Shown here: positions 37,742 through 46,500 of the stretch, piece by piece
Layout: each line of letters opens with the position of its first letter
Numbering within the stretch: the first letter of the stretch is position 1
NCBI GenBank assembly: GCA_026705465.1
Contig: JAPPAP010000009.1
Span: 1-64,000 of the forward strand
Reading direction: 5' to 3'
Source: a bacterium
Lineage (GTDB): Bacteria > Actinomycetota > Acidimicrobiia > Acidimicrobiales > Bin134
DNA: 64,000 bases
Notes under the pieces: generated by a model
What the model was told of the DNA's origin: nothing
Database searches by the model: none
The model's input: only the letters and a program-made list of their open reading frames with translations
Position numbers and translations under genes: made by a program

Positions 37742-38448
37742 TCAGCGACACAGACTGCTGGTGGTACCCGTTCAGAAGCATCGGTGATATTGCCGTAATC
37801 CATGTCGACCTGATCCCCGATCAGGGACGTGAGGCTGAAGCTTTTGCGTGGCTTGACGGGGAAGAGCGCTCACGTTGGCAGCGCTTTCAGTCCCCAGTCG
37901 CGCAGCGACGCTATGTGCTGTGCCGCGCCGCGCTCCGCGCCATCCTGTGCCGCCAGATCGGCTGTCCGAGCGAGTCATTGGCCTTCGAAGCCGCCAAGCA
38001 CGGCAAGCCCTTTGCCCTGGTTGACGGCCAGCCCGCCTCCATCAATTTCAACGTGAGCCACAGCGGCAACCACGGATTGATTGCCGTGGCTCCCAAGGGG
38101 CGCCTAGGAGTGGACGTTGAGGAGCGGGCCCCGCGCCGAAATCTCGACAACCTCATCGAAGGCGTGTTCAGCCCGCGGGAAAAGGCTGAGTTGGAGTCGC
38201 TTGAGGGGTGTCGGCAGCTTCATATGTTCTTCCGATTCTGGACGATCAAAGAGGCGCTGGTGAAAGCTCATGGCAAGGGCCTCTCGATGAATGTCGCAGA
38301 ATTGGAGATCCCAGAAGAAATGCGCCAGGGGGCGACTAGGAGCATTGGCCAATTTGCTCAAATCCCTGAGACGACCTGGTGCTTGGAGGATATTGGGACG
38401 AGTGATTTTGCCGCCGCTGTCGCTCATGAGGTAAGCCCACCATCGTGA
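37738..38448 (+). CDS. Sfp-type 4'-phosphopantetheinyl transferase
   Basis: The 236-residue product is of normal length for Sfp/Gsp enzymes. It contains RRYVLCRAALRAIL near the N-terminus, the conserved FNVSHSGNHGLIAVA, GVDVEE (Mg-binding acidic pair) and FWTIKEALVKAHGKGLS, which matches W-x-x-KEA-x-x-K-x-x-G-x-GL. It transfers the phosphopantetheine arm of CoA to carrier proteins, here the discrete ACP and the ACP inside the synthase. The TTG start overlaps the ACP stop (TTGA), and the stop overlaps the hydrolase start (GTGA), so the three genes are co-translated. A dedicated PPTase suggests a self-contained locus that does not rely on the primary-metabolism enzyme. Confidence 0.92.
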   Translation: MISDTDCWWYPFRSIGDIAVIHVDLIPDQGREAEAFAWLDGEERSRWQRFQSPVAQRRYVLCRAALRAILCRQIGCPSESLAFEAAKHGKPFALVDGQPASINFNVSHSGNHGLIAVAPKGRLGVDVEERAPRRNLDNLIEGVFSPREKAELESLEGCRQLHMFFRFWTIKEALVKAHGKGLSMNVAELEIPEEMRQGATRSIGQFAQIPETTWCLEDIGTSDFAAAVAHEVSPPS

Positions 38449-39350
38449 CGGAGCAAGAAGCCGTCTGGAGCGTTCCCGAACCGCTGTCGGTTCACGAAGT
38501 CGAAGTGGACTCCAAGTCGTCCATTTTGCTTCGTCGCCATGGCAACCCCGATGGGATTCGACTGATCCTCAGCCATGGCAATGGACTGGCCATCGACTTC
38601 TACTATCCGTTTTGGTCGCTCCTGACCCGAGACTTCGATCTCATCGTCTACGACTTGAGAAACCACGGTTGGAATACGGTCGGCGATCTGGAAAATCACA
38701 GCGTACCGACGCTGGTCAGCGATCATGACCGCATCCTCGTAGAGATCGACGAGCTATTCGGCCAGAAACCACAGGTCGGCGTATTCCACTCGGTGTCGAC
38801 GCTCACACCCCTCATTTCTGAATCCAAGGGGAGCGGCTATTCGGCGCTCGTTCTGTTTGACCCTCCCATATGCAAGCCAGGGAGGAATTACTTCGACTTT
38901 GAAGAGGCGGCTGTTCGCATGTCGAATTCGGCGAGCCGTCGCACATTTCAATTCAAGTCGAAGAGCTCGTTCACAGATCTGTATCGCGTATTTCCGACAT
39001 TCAAGTCCGCAGTGCCCGGGGTGGTTGACCTCCTGGCCGCCACAACGCTCCGAGAATCCGCAGATGGTGAGGGGTTTGAGCTGCGATGCCCCCGTGAGTA
39101 CGAGGCCCAGATCATTGCCTACGCCAGCGTCTACGGAGTGTTCATCGACTTCTCCAAGATCCGCTGCCCGGTCAAGGTGCTCGGGGCAGACCCTACGGTG
39201 CCCTCGTCGTATCTACCGTCGCTGAATCTCAGTGACATCTCCAATGTGGACTACGACTTCCTGCCCGAATCCACTCACTTCCTCCAGTTGGAGCACCCCG
39301 AAGAATGCGCCGCAATCATGCGCGAGTTCATCGAGGCTGCTGTGGGCTAG
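38445..39350 (+). CDS. Alpha/beta hydrolase, possible product-release thioesterase
   Basis: The 301-residue protein starts at a GTG overlapping the PPTase stop. It shows the alpha/beta hydrolase order: oxyanion loop LSHGNGLAIDFYYPFW, YDLRNHGWNT strand-turn, nucleophile elbow VGVFHSVSTLT (a divergent G-x-S-x-G in which Ser sits in HSVS), and a late His in PESTHFLQLEHPEE. The catalytic acid may be the Asp in LGADPTVPS. No signal peptide is seen, so it acts in the cytoplasm. The synthase lacks a thioesterase domain, and this gene closes the ACP-PPTase unit, so release or editing of the ACP-bound chain is the most economical role; that is inference. Its base composition is clearly lower in GC (43-53 percent in two sampled lines) than the synthase gene. 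Confidence 0.78.
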   Translation: MTEQEAVWSVPEPLSVHEVEVDSKSSILLRRHGNPDGIRLILSHGNGLAIDFYYPFWSLLTRDFDLIVYDLRNHGWNTVGDLENHSVPTLVSDHDRILVEIDELFGQKPQVGVFHSVSTLTPLISESKGSGYSALVLFDPPICKPGRNYFDFEEAAVRMSNSASRRTFQFKSKSSFTDLYRVFPTFKSAVPGVVDLLAATTLRESADGEGFELRCPREYEAQIIAYASVYGVFIDFSKIRCPVKVLGADPTVPSSYLPSLNLSDISNVDYDFLPESTHFLQLEHPEECAAIMREFIEAAVG

Positions 39351-39368
39351 TGGGCTGAGCGGGTTCGG

Positions 39369-39397
39369 TTGCCCCACTGAGCCAGGTTTCCTAGAGT
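39369..39397 (+). promoter_or_regulatory. Promoter-like pair before the second SBP gene
   Basis: TTGCCC and TAGAGT are separated by 17 bases and lie about 35 bases before the lipoprotein start. Each box matches the sigma-70 consensus at four of six positions. The site suggests that the second importer set can be transcribed separately from the biosynthetic genes. Confidence 0.4.
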
Positions 39398-39430
39398 GTC
39401 GGGACCAACTTCCACGAGGGGGAAATACAT

Positions 39431-41305
39431 ATGCGTTCTTGGCTATTGAAGCTGTTGGCATTGTTGATGGTCTTCGGCCTGGTGGCCGCAGCCTGTGGCA
39501 ACGACGATGACGACGGCGTGACCACAGGTCCCGACGCGCCCGCGCCCGCCGACGACGGGGATGACGCGCCCGCGCCTGAGCCTGCCGACGACGGGGATGA
39601 CGCGCCCGCGCCTGAGCCTGCCGACGACGATGAGGAAGAAGAAGAGCGCACCGATATCTCCGCTCCCGTCGAGGAAGACGAAGACGTTGAGGCCGCGGTT
39701 CCCACTGAAGAGGAGCTGGCCGGTGGCTGCGAGGCCACGGTGTCGGGCACCAAGATCAACTACGCCAACTTCTCGCCCAACGCCAACATGGACCCGACAG
39801 CCAGCAGCGGATCGCTGGTCGGGGGCACCGAGCTGGTGAACGTGTGGGACGTGCTGATGACATTCGATCCCGACGCCGGGCAGTACAACGGACACGTGGC
39901 GGAGTCGCTCACTTCCAATGACGACTTCACCGAGTGGACGCTGAAGATCCCCTCCGGCATCACCTACGGCAACGGCGACGCGTTTGTCGCCCAAGACGTG
40001 ATCGACTCCATGAAGCGATTCCTCGAAGGTCGGGGCAATGGCGTGACCAACACCATTGCCGGCTCGGTGCAGGCCATCAACTTCGAGACCACCGAGGTGC
40101 TCGACGACAACACCATCATCTTCCGACTCAACTCACCATGGTCCACGTTCTCACTGGTGCTGGGTGACGAGGCCGGAATGGTCGTGAATCCACGGGTGAT
40201 TGCTCAACTGCTAGAGGAAGAGGCGGCCAACGCCACCGAGGAGGTCAGCGCCGAGAAACTGGTCCGCGACCGAATGGCAGTTTCTCCCGACCTGGTCAAC
40301 GCCGCCAGCTTCGGTCCCTACGAGGTGGTCGAGGTGGAGCCCAACGTGCGCACGCTGCTGCGGGCCCGCGACAACTACTGGGGTGGCCCGGTGTGCATCG
40401 AGGAGATCGAGTTCACCTTCCCGGGCAGCTCCACGGCCAACTGGGAGGCCTTCCAGGCTGGCGATTACAACGCCGCCTTCCTGCGTGATCCCCGGGTGTT
40501 CGCCGCTGCCCGCGAAGCCGACGCCGTGCTGAACACTGAGCTCCAGAACGTGGGCGGCGTGTTCCTCATCAACAACGGTGTTCGGGGTGCCGAGAGGATC
40601 GGCCAGGATCTGCGGATTCGCCAGGCCATCCACCACGCCGTCGACCGCCAGCTCATCAATGAGCGGGCCTTTGAGAACACGGGCATTGTGACCAACGCTT
40701 TGGCCCACGAGGGCACGCTGATGTGGTCGCAGGAATTGCAGGACTGCGCCGACCAGGAGCCGGCCTACGATCCTGATGCCGCGGCCGCGCTGGTGCAGGA
40801 GGTGAAGGATGAGACCGGCTGGGACGGCTCGCTGTTCTTCGTCTACACCGACCAGGACCCGGCCCCGGCCATCGGCCAGGCCTTTGAAGGCATGCTGGAA
40901 GCGGTGGGCTTCGACGTGTCGGCAGAGTATGGCGGCATCACCACCGTCCTCATACCCCGGGTGATCATCCAGGCCGACTATGAGGTCTCCGGTTGGGGCC
41001 ACAACATGGACGGTGCCGTGTGGGTCTCGTCGTTGAACCAGAACTACCGCTCTGATAGCCGGTCCAACCGGACAGGCTTCGGCCATCCGGACATGGACGC
41101 CGCACTGACCGGCCTGTACGGGGCGGGCACGCTCGAGGAGCAGCGAGCAGCCTTGGCCAATGTGCAGTGCGTCTGGAAGGATCATCTGCCCACCATGATC
41201 TGGTCAGTGAACGAGGAGGGCTTGGCTCTGGCTCCGGACGTCAGGGGCGTGCAGCGCTCCATGACCACGCTGTTCCTGTTCGGCAACGCCTACATAGAGG
41301 GCTGA
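39431..41305 (+). CDS. ABC transporter substrate-binding lipoprotein, peptide/nickel (family 5), set 2
   Basis: The ATG is preceded by GAGGGGGAAATACAT. The 624-residue protein has a signal with lipobox AAAC, followed by GNDDDDGVTTGPDAPAPADD, almost the same opening as the set-1 protein. The tether contains a perfect 36-base tandem repeat coding ADDGDDAPAPEP and then a run of acidic residues. The mature domain shows family-5 traits (NVWDVLMTFDPDAGQYNGHVAESL core, WTLKIPSGITYGNGDAF, FLRDPRVFAAAREAD, QAIHHAVDRQLINE). The two SBPs differ enough to bind different ligands or forms of one. It lies 80 bp after the hydrolase and precedes two permeases, again with no ATPase gene. Confidence 0.87.
   Translation: MRSWLLKLLALLMVFGLVAAACGNDDDDGVTTGPDAPAPADDGDDAPAPEPADDGDDAPAPEPADDDEEEEERTDISAPVEEDEDVEAAVPTEEELAGGCEATVSGTKINYANFSPNANMDPTASSGSLVGGTELVNVWDVLMTFDPDAGQYNGHVAESLTSNDDFTEWTLKIPSGITYGNGDAFVAQDVIDSMKRFLEGRGNGVTNTIAGSVQAINFETTEVLDDNTIIFRLNSPWSTFSLVLGDEAGMVVNPRVIAQLLEEEAANATEEVSAEKLVRDRMAVSPDLVNAASFGPYEVVEVEPNVRTLLRARDNYWGGPVCIEEIEFTFPGSSTANWEAFQAGDYNAAFLRDPRVFAAAREADAVLNTELQNVGGVFLINNGVRGAERIGQDLRIRQAIHHAVDRQLINERAFENTGIVTNALAHEGTLMWSQELQDCADQEPAYDPDAAAALVQEVKDETGWDGSLFFVYTDQDPAPAIGQAFEGMLEAVGFDVSAEYGGITTVLIPRVIIQADYEVSGWGHNMDGAVWVSSLNQNYRSDSRSNRTGFGHPDMDAALTGLYGAGTLEEQRAALANVQCVWKDHLPTMIWSVNEEGLALAPDVRGVQRSMTTLFLFGNAYIEG
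39548..39619 (+). repeat. Two perfect 36-bp tandem repeats in the lipoprotein tether
   Basis: The copies at 39548-39583 and 39584-39619 are identical, and a third begins (gccgacgac) before diverging. They encode ADDGDDAPAPEP twice. In-frame repeats of this kind change tether length by slippage without breaking the gene. Confidence 0.9.
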
Positions 41306-41355
41306 GTAAAACTGAACCAACTGAGTTCTTAGAGCTCTAGGGGAGGAAGAGCACC

Positions 41356-42483
41356 GTGCTGCGAGTGATCGGCTCGAAGCTGATCCGGCTCGTGCCGGTG
41401 CTCTTCCTCGTCTCACTGGCCACGTTCTTCCTGGTCGACCTCATACCCGGCGACCCGGCTGCGAACTTGTTGGGTGCCGAAGGCGACATTGACGATTTGG
41501 AAGCCATCCGCAAGTCGCTTGGCTTGCATAAGCCCATCACCGAACGGTACGGGGACTGGTTGAGCGGTGCGGTAACCGGTGATCTAGGAGACTCTCTACG
41601 GCCTCCCCATCAACCGGTGTCTGACTTGTTGCAATCACGCGCTGGGCCCACCCTGCGATTGTCGGCTATGGCCCTGGGCATGTCGTTCAGCATCTCCTTA
41701 TTCCTGGGGGTGTGGTCGGCCCACGCCGCCGGGAATCGGGCCGACCGGATGGTGAGCGGGACGATGTTCGCCTTCATCTCGGTCCCGACGTTTCTGGCCG
41801 GTCTGGTATTCATCTTCTTCTTCGTGTTCCGGGAGTCGGTGCCCCGCTGGATTTGGGTGATTCTCGTCGGGTTAGTTGTGCTGCGATTGCTCTACCTGAC
41901 CGTAAGCCGATGGTGGGAAGACCGCAGAGACCTTTCCGGATGGGCGGGATATGCAGTAGCCGCGCTGGTGGTCGCCGGACTGCTGTTCTGGGTGTTTGTC
42001 CAGTGGCCTGACTTCCCCCGTACCGCGTCTCATCGCTACGACGACAACTGGCGAGAACAGCTGCGCTCGCTGTTCTTGCCCGCGCTGGCCTTGGCCTTGA
42101 GCGAGATCGCGGTGTTCACCCGGCTCTTGCGGGCCGACATGCTGTCGACTCTTCAAGAGCAGTTTGTGCTGTCGTCCCGAGCCAAGGGCATGCCCACGTG
42201 GCGGATCTTGTTCCGAGACGCGCTGCGACCGTCTTCGTTCTCCCTCATCACCATTGCCGGCATCACCCTCGGCCGGCTTATCGGCGGCACGGTCATCATC
42301 GAAAGCATCTTCGGGCTTGAGGGGCTGGGCAAGCTGATCGTTGCCCACGGTGTGATTCCCAAGGACTACACCGTGGTTCAAGGAGGGGTGTTGGTGCTGG
42401 CGGTGGGCTATGTGCTGTTGAACGCCATCATCGACATCTCCTATCAATACCTCGATCCGAGAATTAGGCGGGGCCGTGTCTGA
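41356..42483 (+). CDS. ABC transporter permease, DppB/OppB type with insert, set 2
   Basis: The 375-residue protein starts at a GTG after GGGGAGGAAGAG. Family signatures are DLIPGDPAANLLGAEGD, GDLGDSLR, the EAA loop FVLSSRAKGMPTWRILFRDA and GGTVIIESIFGLEGLGKLIV (core IESIFGLEGLG). Compared with the set-1 counterpart (317 residues) it carries about 60 extra residues around positions 155-215, with two more hydrophobic segments (WIWVILVGLVVLRLLYL and YAVAALVVAGLLFWVFV) inside the membrane region. The insert is in frame and looks like genuine protein. It forms the pore with the following permease, whose start overlaps its stop by eight bases. The ATPases must come from elsewhere. Confidence 0.9.
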   Translation: MLRVIGSKLIRLVPVLFLVSLATFFLVDLIPGDPAANLLGAEGDIDDLEAIRKSLGLHKPITERYGDWLSGAVTGDLGDSLRPPHQPVSDLLQSRAGPTLRLSAMALGMSFSISLFLGVWSAHAAGNRADRMVSGTMFAFISVPTFLAGLVFIFFFVFRESVPRWIWVILVGLVVLRLLYLTVSRWWEDRRDLSGWAGYAVAALVVAGLLFWVFVQWPDFPRTASHRYDDNWREQLRSLFLPALALALSEIAVFTRLLRADMLSTLQEQFVLSSRAKGMPTWRILFRDALRPSSFSLITIAGITLGRLIGGTVIIESIFGLEGLGKLIVAHGVIPKDYTVVQGGVLVLAVGYVLLNAIIDISYQYLDPRIRRGRV

Positions 42484-43543
42484 GGCGGCGTTTGGCACCA
42501 TCGCCCAGGGCGAGCCGGAGATCCGAGGTCGCGTTTCCGAGCCCCGGCCAATATGGCAAGCACCGCTATTGCCCCTCGGCATCGCGTCGATCTTCGTCGG
42601 CACCATGGTGCTCAATGACGTAACTGCGGAGATCAGGGTGCTGTTGGTGCTGGTTGGGATCGCCGCTGGCTATTTGGGATTGGATGCCGTATGTCAGAGA
42701 CGTTGGGGTGCGGGGTTCGACACCTCAGCCTGGCTGTCCGGATTTTGGCTGGTTTTGATCGGGCTCTCGGCCATTTTGGTGCAGTGGCTGCCCCTGCCCG
42801 AGTCCAAGTTGGTGAAGAATGCTCTAAGGGAAACTCCGAGGCTTCGCCCTGACCTTTTCTCCGGCCATCCATTGGGAACCAACGACCAAGGTCTCGATAT
42901 TTTGGGCGGGGTGATGTGGGGGGCCCGCACCTCGCTCATCATCAGCTTGGGTGCGGTGGCTATCGGGTTGGTGATCGGCGGGATCATCGGGATCACCGCG
43001 GGCTATTTCCGGGGCGCACTGGACAGTGGGGTGGGCATCTTGGCCGACTCCATGCTGGCGTTCCCTCCTTTGATCCTGCTGGTGGCCATGGCCACGGTGT
43101 TCGAGCAGAACCAGTGGACCATGGCGCTGGAGCTATCGCTATTGGGCATCCCCACCTACATCCGATTATCCCGGGCCAACACTTTGACCTTCGCCCAGCG
43201 AGAGTTCGTTTTGGCGGCGAAAGCGATGGGGTCGGACAATCGGCGTGTCATCTTTCGTGAGCTGATGCCTAACGTGGCATTGCCAATGGTGTCGTACGCC
43301 TTCTTGATTACCGCGGTATTAATCGTGGCCGAAGCGTCGCTCAGCTTCCTCGGTGTGGGCATTAAGCCTCCTGAGCCCACGTGGGGCAACATGATCGAAT
43401 CCGGCCAGGATGGATTCAATTTCAGGGATCACCCCCACATGGTGTTCGTCCCCGGCATCGTGATGTTCATGACCGTGTTCGCCCTCAACCGAGTGGGTGA
43501 CAAAGCCCGCGAGCGCTGGGACCCCCGCGAAGCCCAGATCTGA
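42476..43543 (+). CDS. ABC transporter permease, DppC/OppC type with extra N-terminal helices, set 2
   Basis: The 355-residue protein starts at GTG, overlapping the DppB-like stop. The core has HPLGTNDQGLDILGGVMWGA (cited for PLGTNDQG), the EAA loop FVLAAKAMGSDNRRVIFRE, ASLSFLGVGIKPPEPTWGN and the C-terminal ERWDPREAQI. As in set 1, an N-terminal part of about 110 residues carries additional hydrophobic segments (LLPLGIASIFVGTMVL, VLLVLVGIAAGYLGL and LSGFWLVLIGLSAILVQWL) in place of the usual single helix. The same length (355) and layout in both copies point to duplication of a whole SBP-DppB-DppC unit. It is the last plus-strand gene before a convergent oxidoreductase. Confidence 0.88.
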   Translation: MSEAAFGTIAQGEPEIRGRVSEPRPIWQAPLLPLGIASIFVGTMVLNDVTAEIRVLLVLVGIAAGYLGLDAVCQRRWGAGFDTSAWLSGFWLVLIGLSAILVQWLPLPESKLVKNALRETPRLRPDLFSGHPLGTNDQGLDILGGVMWGARTSLIISLGAVAIGLVIGGIIGITAGYFRGALDSGVGILADSMLAFPPLILLVAMATVFEQNQWTMALELSLLGIPTYIRLSRANTLTFAQREFVLAAKAMGSDNRRVIFRELMPNVALPMVSYAFLITAVLIVAEASLSFLGVGIKPPEPTWGNMIESGQDGFNFRDHPHMVFVPGIVMFMTVFALNRVGDKARERWDPREAQI

Positions 43544-43558
43544 GCTGACTGGTCAGCT
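43543..43558. terminator. Short inverted repeat in a convergent gap
   Basis: Seven bases at 43543-43549 are the reverse complement of 43552-43558, with a two-base loop. They sit between the stops of two convergent genes. No T-run follows on either side. It could act as a weak bidirectional terminator, but chance is possible. Confidence 0.35.
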
Positions 43559-46500
43559 AGCGGCTGATTGCGGCTCGAAAGCGTTCGATGTTGGCCAGCT
43601 TGATGTCTTCGTAGCCGCGGACCAAGTCGGCGGCCTCGGCTATGGCTTGGGCGGTTTGGAGGTCATCGGCGGTGGCACCGTCCACGGCCTGGCGGAGGGC
43701 AGTGAGGTATTCGGCGGGCAGGCGGCGCTCCTCTTGGCGGACCTCGGCTCGGCCGAAGGGGTCGAAGGGGGTGCCCCGGAGCCGCTTCCCCTTGGCCAGC
43801 AGCCCGATCAGCGGCCGCCAGCGTCTCACCGAGAGGGCGATCTTGCTCTTGCGCCCTAGGGCCCGCAAGGTGGGAGGGTGGAGCAGCCAGGCCAGGCGGT
43901 CTCCGGGCTGCGTGGCGCCCACAGCGGGAGCGTGGCCGTCGGGGTCGAGCATGAGGCGGGCCACCTCGTACTCGTCCTTGTAGGCGGTGAGCTTGAATAG
44001 ACCTGCGGCTACCGCCGCGGTCAGTGCGGCGGAACCGGGGTTCACCCGCCGTTCCACGGCCGCGAACTCGGCTACTGCGTCGAGGTAGCGGGCCGCCAAG
44101 GCCCGGTTCTGGAACCGCACCAACTCGGCCGCAAACAGCTCTAGGGCGGCAGCCAGCACGCTGTCTCCATCCGCCAACTCGGCGACGCGGGCGTTCAGCT
44201 TCTGCCCCAGCACGCTTTGGTCGTCGTTCTCCAACGTTCGGGCGTCGCGGGGCACAGACGGCGGTTGCCCAGCAGCGGTGGCTTCCACCATTGGCTGGTC
44301 GGCCACCCACCAGCGACCCCAGCGGAACGCGGCGGTGTTCAGTTCCACGGCCACTCCGTTGAGCTCGATGGCGGTTTCCAGTGCTTCAGGGGTCACCGGC
44401 AGCAATCCCGCCTGCACCGCCATCCCCACCACGAACACGTTGGTGCCCACGGCATCGCCGACCAAGGCCTGAGCCAAGTCGGATGCCTTGGCCCAGAACT
44501 GGGCGTCCGACCGAGTCTCGGCCTGGACTCGCCCCAACAGCTCCTCGGCAGTGGGCATGTCGATCTCGGGGTGGGCGGTCTTGGCTCCGGGAGGCACCAC
44601 ATCCAGCGATCCCACTACCGACGTGCGGGTCGCATCGGCGGCATCGAGGCCGGTGGCCGACGCTGCCACCAGCAGATCGAAGGCCAGCAGCAGGTCGGCT
44701 TGGCGGTCGCCCAGCCGGTTGCTGCCCGAGCGACCGTGGCGGGTGATGCGCAGATCGCTGACCACCGGGCCGGCCTTCTGCGACAGGCCGATTTGGTCGA
44801 GTCCCTGCACATCGGACCCGTCGAGCATGGCCGCGGTGCCGATGAGCTGGCCGGTGGTCACCACCCCGGTGCCGCCGATGCCGGTGATGTGGATGTTCAC
44901 GTCGGAATTGGCAGCCTCCACAGGAGCGGGAATGGGCAGAGGCGGAACGGCCACGCCGGCAGATGGCTCTGAGGCCTTTTGGCGGCGAGGGCGCTTCGGT
45001 CGGGTGATGGTGATGAACGCGGGGCAGTCACCCTCCAGGCACGACAAGTCGACGTTGCAGCTGTCCTGGTCGATGGTGGTCTTGCGGCCGAACGGGGTGT
45101 CGAAGGGCTGCACCGACAAGCAGTTGGAGACTTCGGCGCAATGCCCGCATCCCTCGCATACTCGGTGATTGATGGCCACCCGGGTTCGGGGCTGGCTGAT
45201 CTTGCCCCGCTTGCGATCCCGGCGCAGTTCGGCGGCGCACCGCTGGTCATAGATGAGCACGGTCACCCCCGGCACAGCAGCCAGCTCTCTTTGAGCCTCG
45301 GCCAACTCGGTGCGGTCTTTCACCATCACCTCCGATGGCAGACCGAGCCGGCGGGTGCGGCCGGGATCGTCAGAGGTGACAATGATGCGGCCCACACCCT
45401 GGGCCAAAAGCGACCGGCATACCCGGTCGAGGGGAATACCGCCGGTGGGATCCTGGCCGCCGGTCATGGCCACCGCCCCGTTCCACAACAACTTGTAGGT
45501 GATGTTCACTCCGGCGGCGATGGCCGCGGTCATAGCCAGCTGGCCGGAGTGGAAGAACGTGCCGTCGCCCATGTTCTGGATCAGGTGGGGGGTTTCCACG
45601 AACGGGGCCATGCCGATCCACTGCGTGCCCTCGCTTCCCATGCAGGTGAGCCCGGAGACGTCTCCGTAACGGGTCTCACCTCCCAGCAGGATCATGGTGT
45701 GACAGCCGATGCCAGCGCCCACCGCGGTTTCGGGGTCGGTCACTGTGCTGCGGTTGTGCGGACACCCGGAGCAGAAATAGGGGGTGCGGTTTACGGCCAG
45801 GGGGATCCGCTCTCGCGCCGCGACCTCGGGGGTCAGGCGATCAGCCAAGCGGGCCAACCGGCTGCGCAATGGGCCCACCAGATCGTCGGCGTGGAGGGCG
45901 CCATGGCTCTTGATCAGCTTGCCATCGAACTCGTCGAACTCGCCCACGATCCGGGGTCGATGAGAGGTGTTGTACAGGGCGTCTTTCACCCTCGACTCCA
46001 CGTTGGGGGTCTTCTCCTCGATGACGAAGACCTCCTCCAGCCCAGCGGCGAACTCCCGGATGGTGGAGGCGTTGAAGGGAATAGGCAAGCCCATGCGCAG
46101 CATACGGATTCCGGCCTCGGCGATTTCTTCGTCGCTGTCCAACCCGATGACCGCCAACGCCTCGCGCACCTCCCAATAGGTGATGCCCGAGGCGATGATC
46201 CCGATCCAGGCGTCGGGGGCGTCGACCACCACCCGGTTGAGATGGTTCAACTCGGCGTATTGGAGGGCCAGGTTGGTGCGTACTTCGACGATCTCCTGCT
46301 CAAAGTCCAGGGTGTAGGGGGTGAGCAGCCGGGGGTCGGGACGGTGCTGGTAGGGCGCGCCCTTGTGCAGGGGGATAACCGGGTTGACCCGGTTGGGGTC
46401 GAGGCTCACATTGGCCGATCCATCGGCCACGTTGGCCACGATCTTGAGCCCCACCCACAAGCCGGTGGCCCGGCTCATGGCGATGGCGTGGCGGCCCAGT

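Noticed and set aside
41330..41339. Perfect 10-bp palindrome TAGAGCTCTA before the set-2 permease
   Set aside because: It is too short and isolated to call an operator, and it is not repeated at the set-1 equivalent position.
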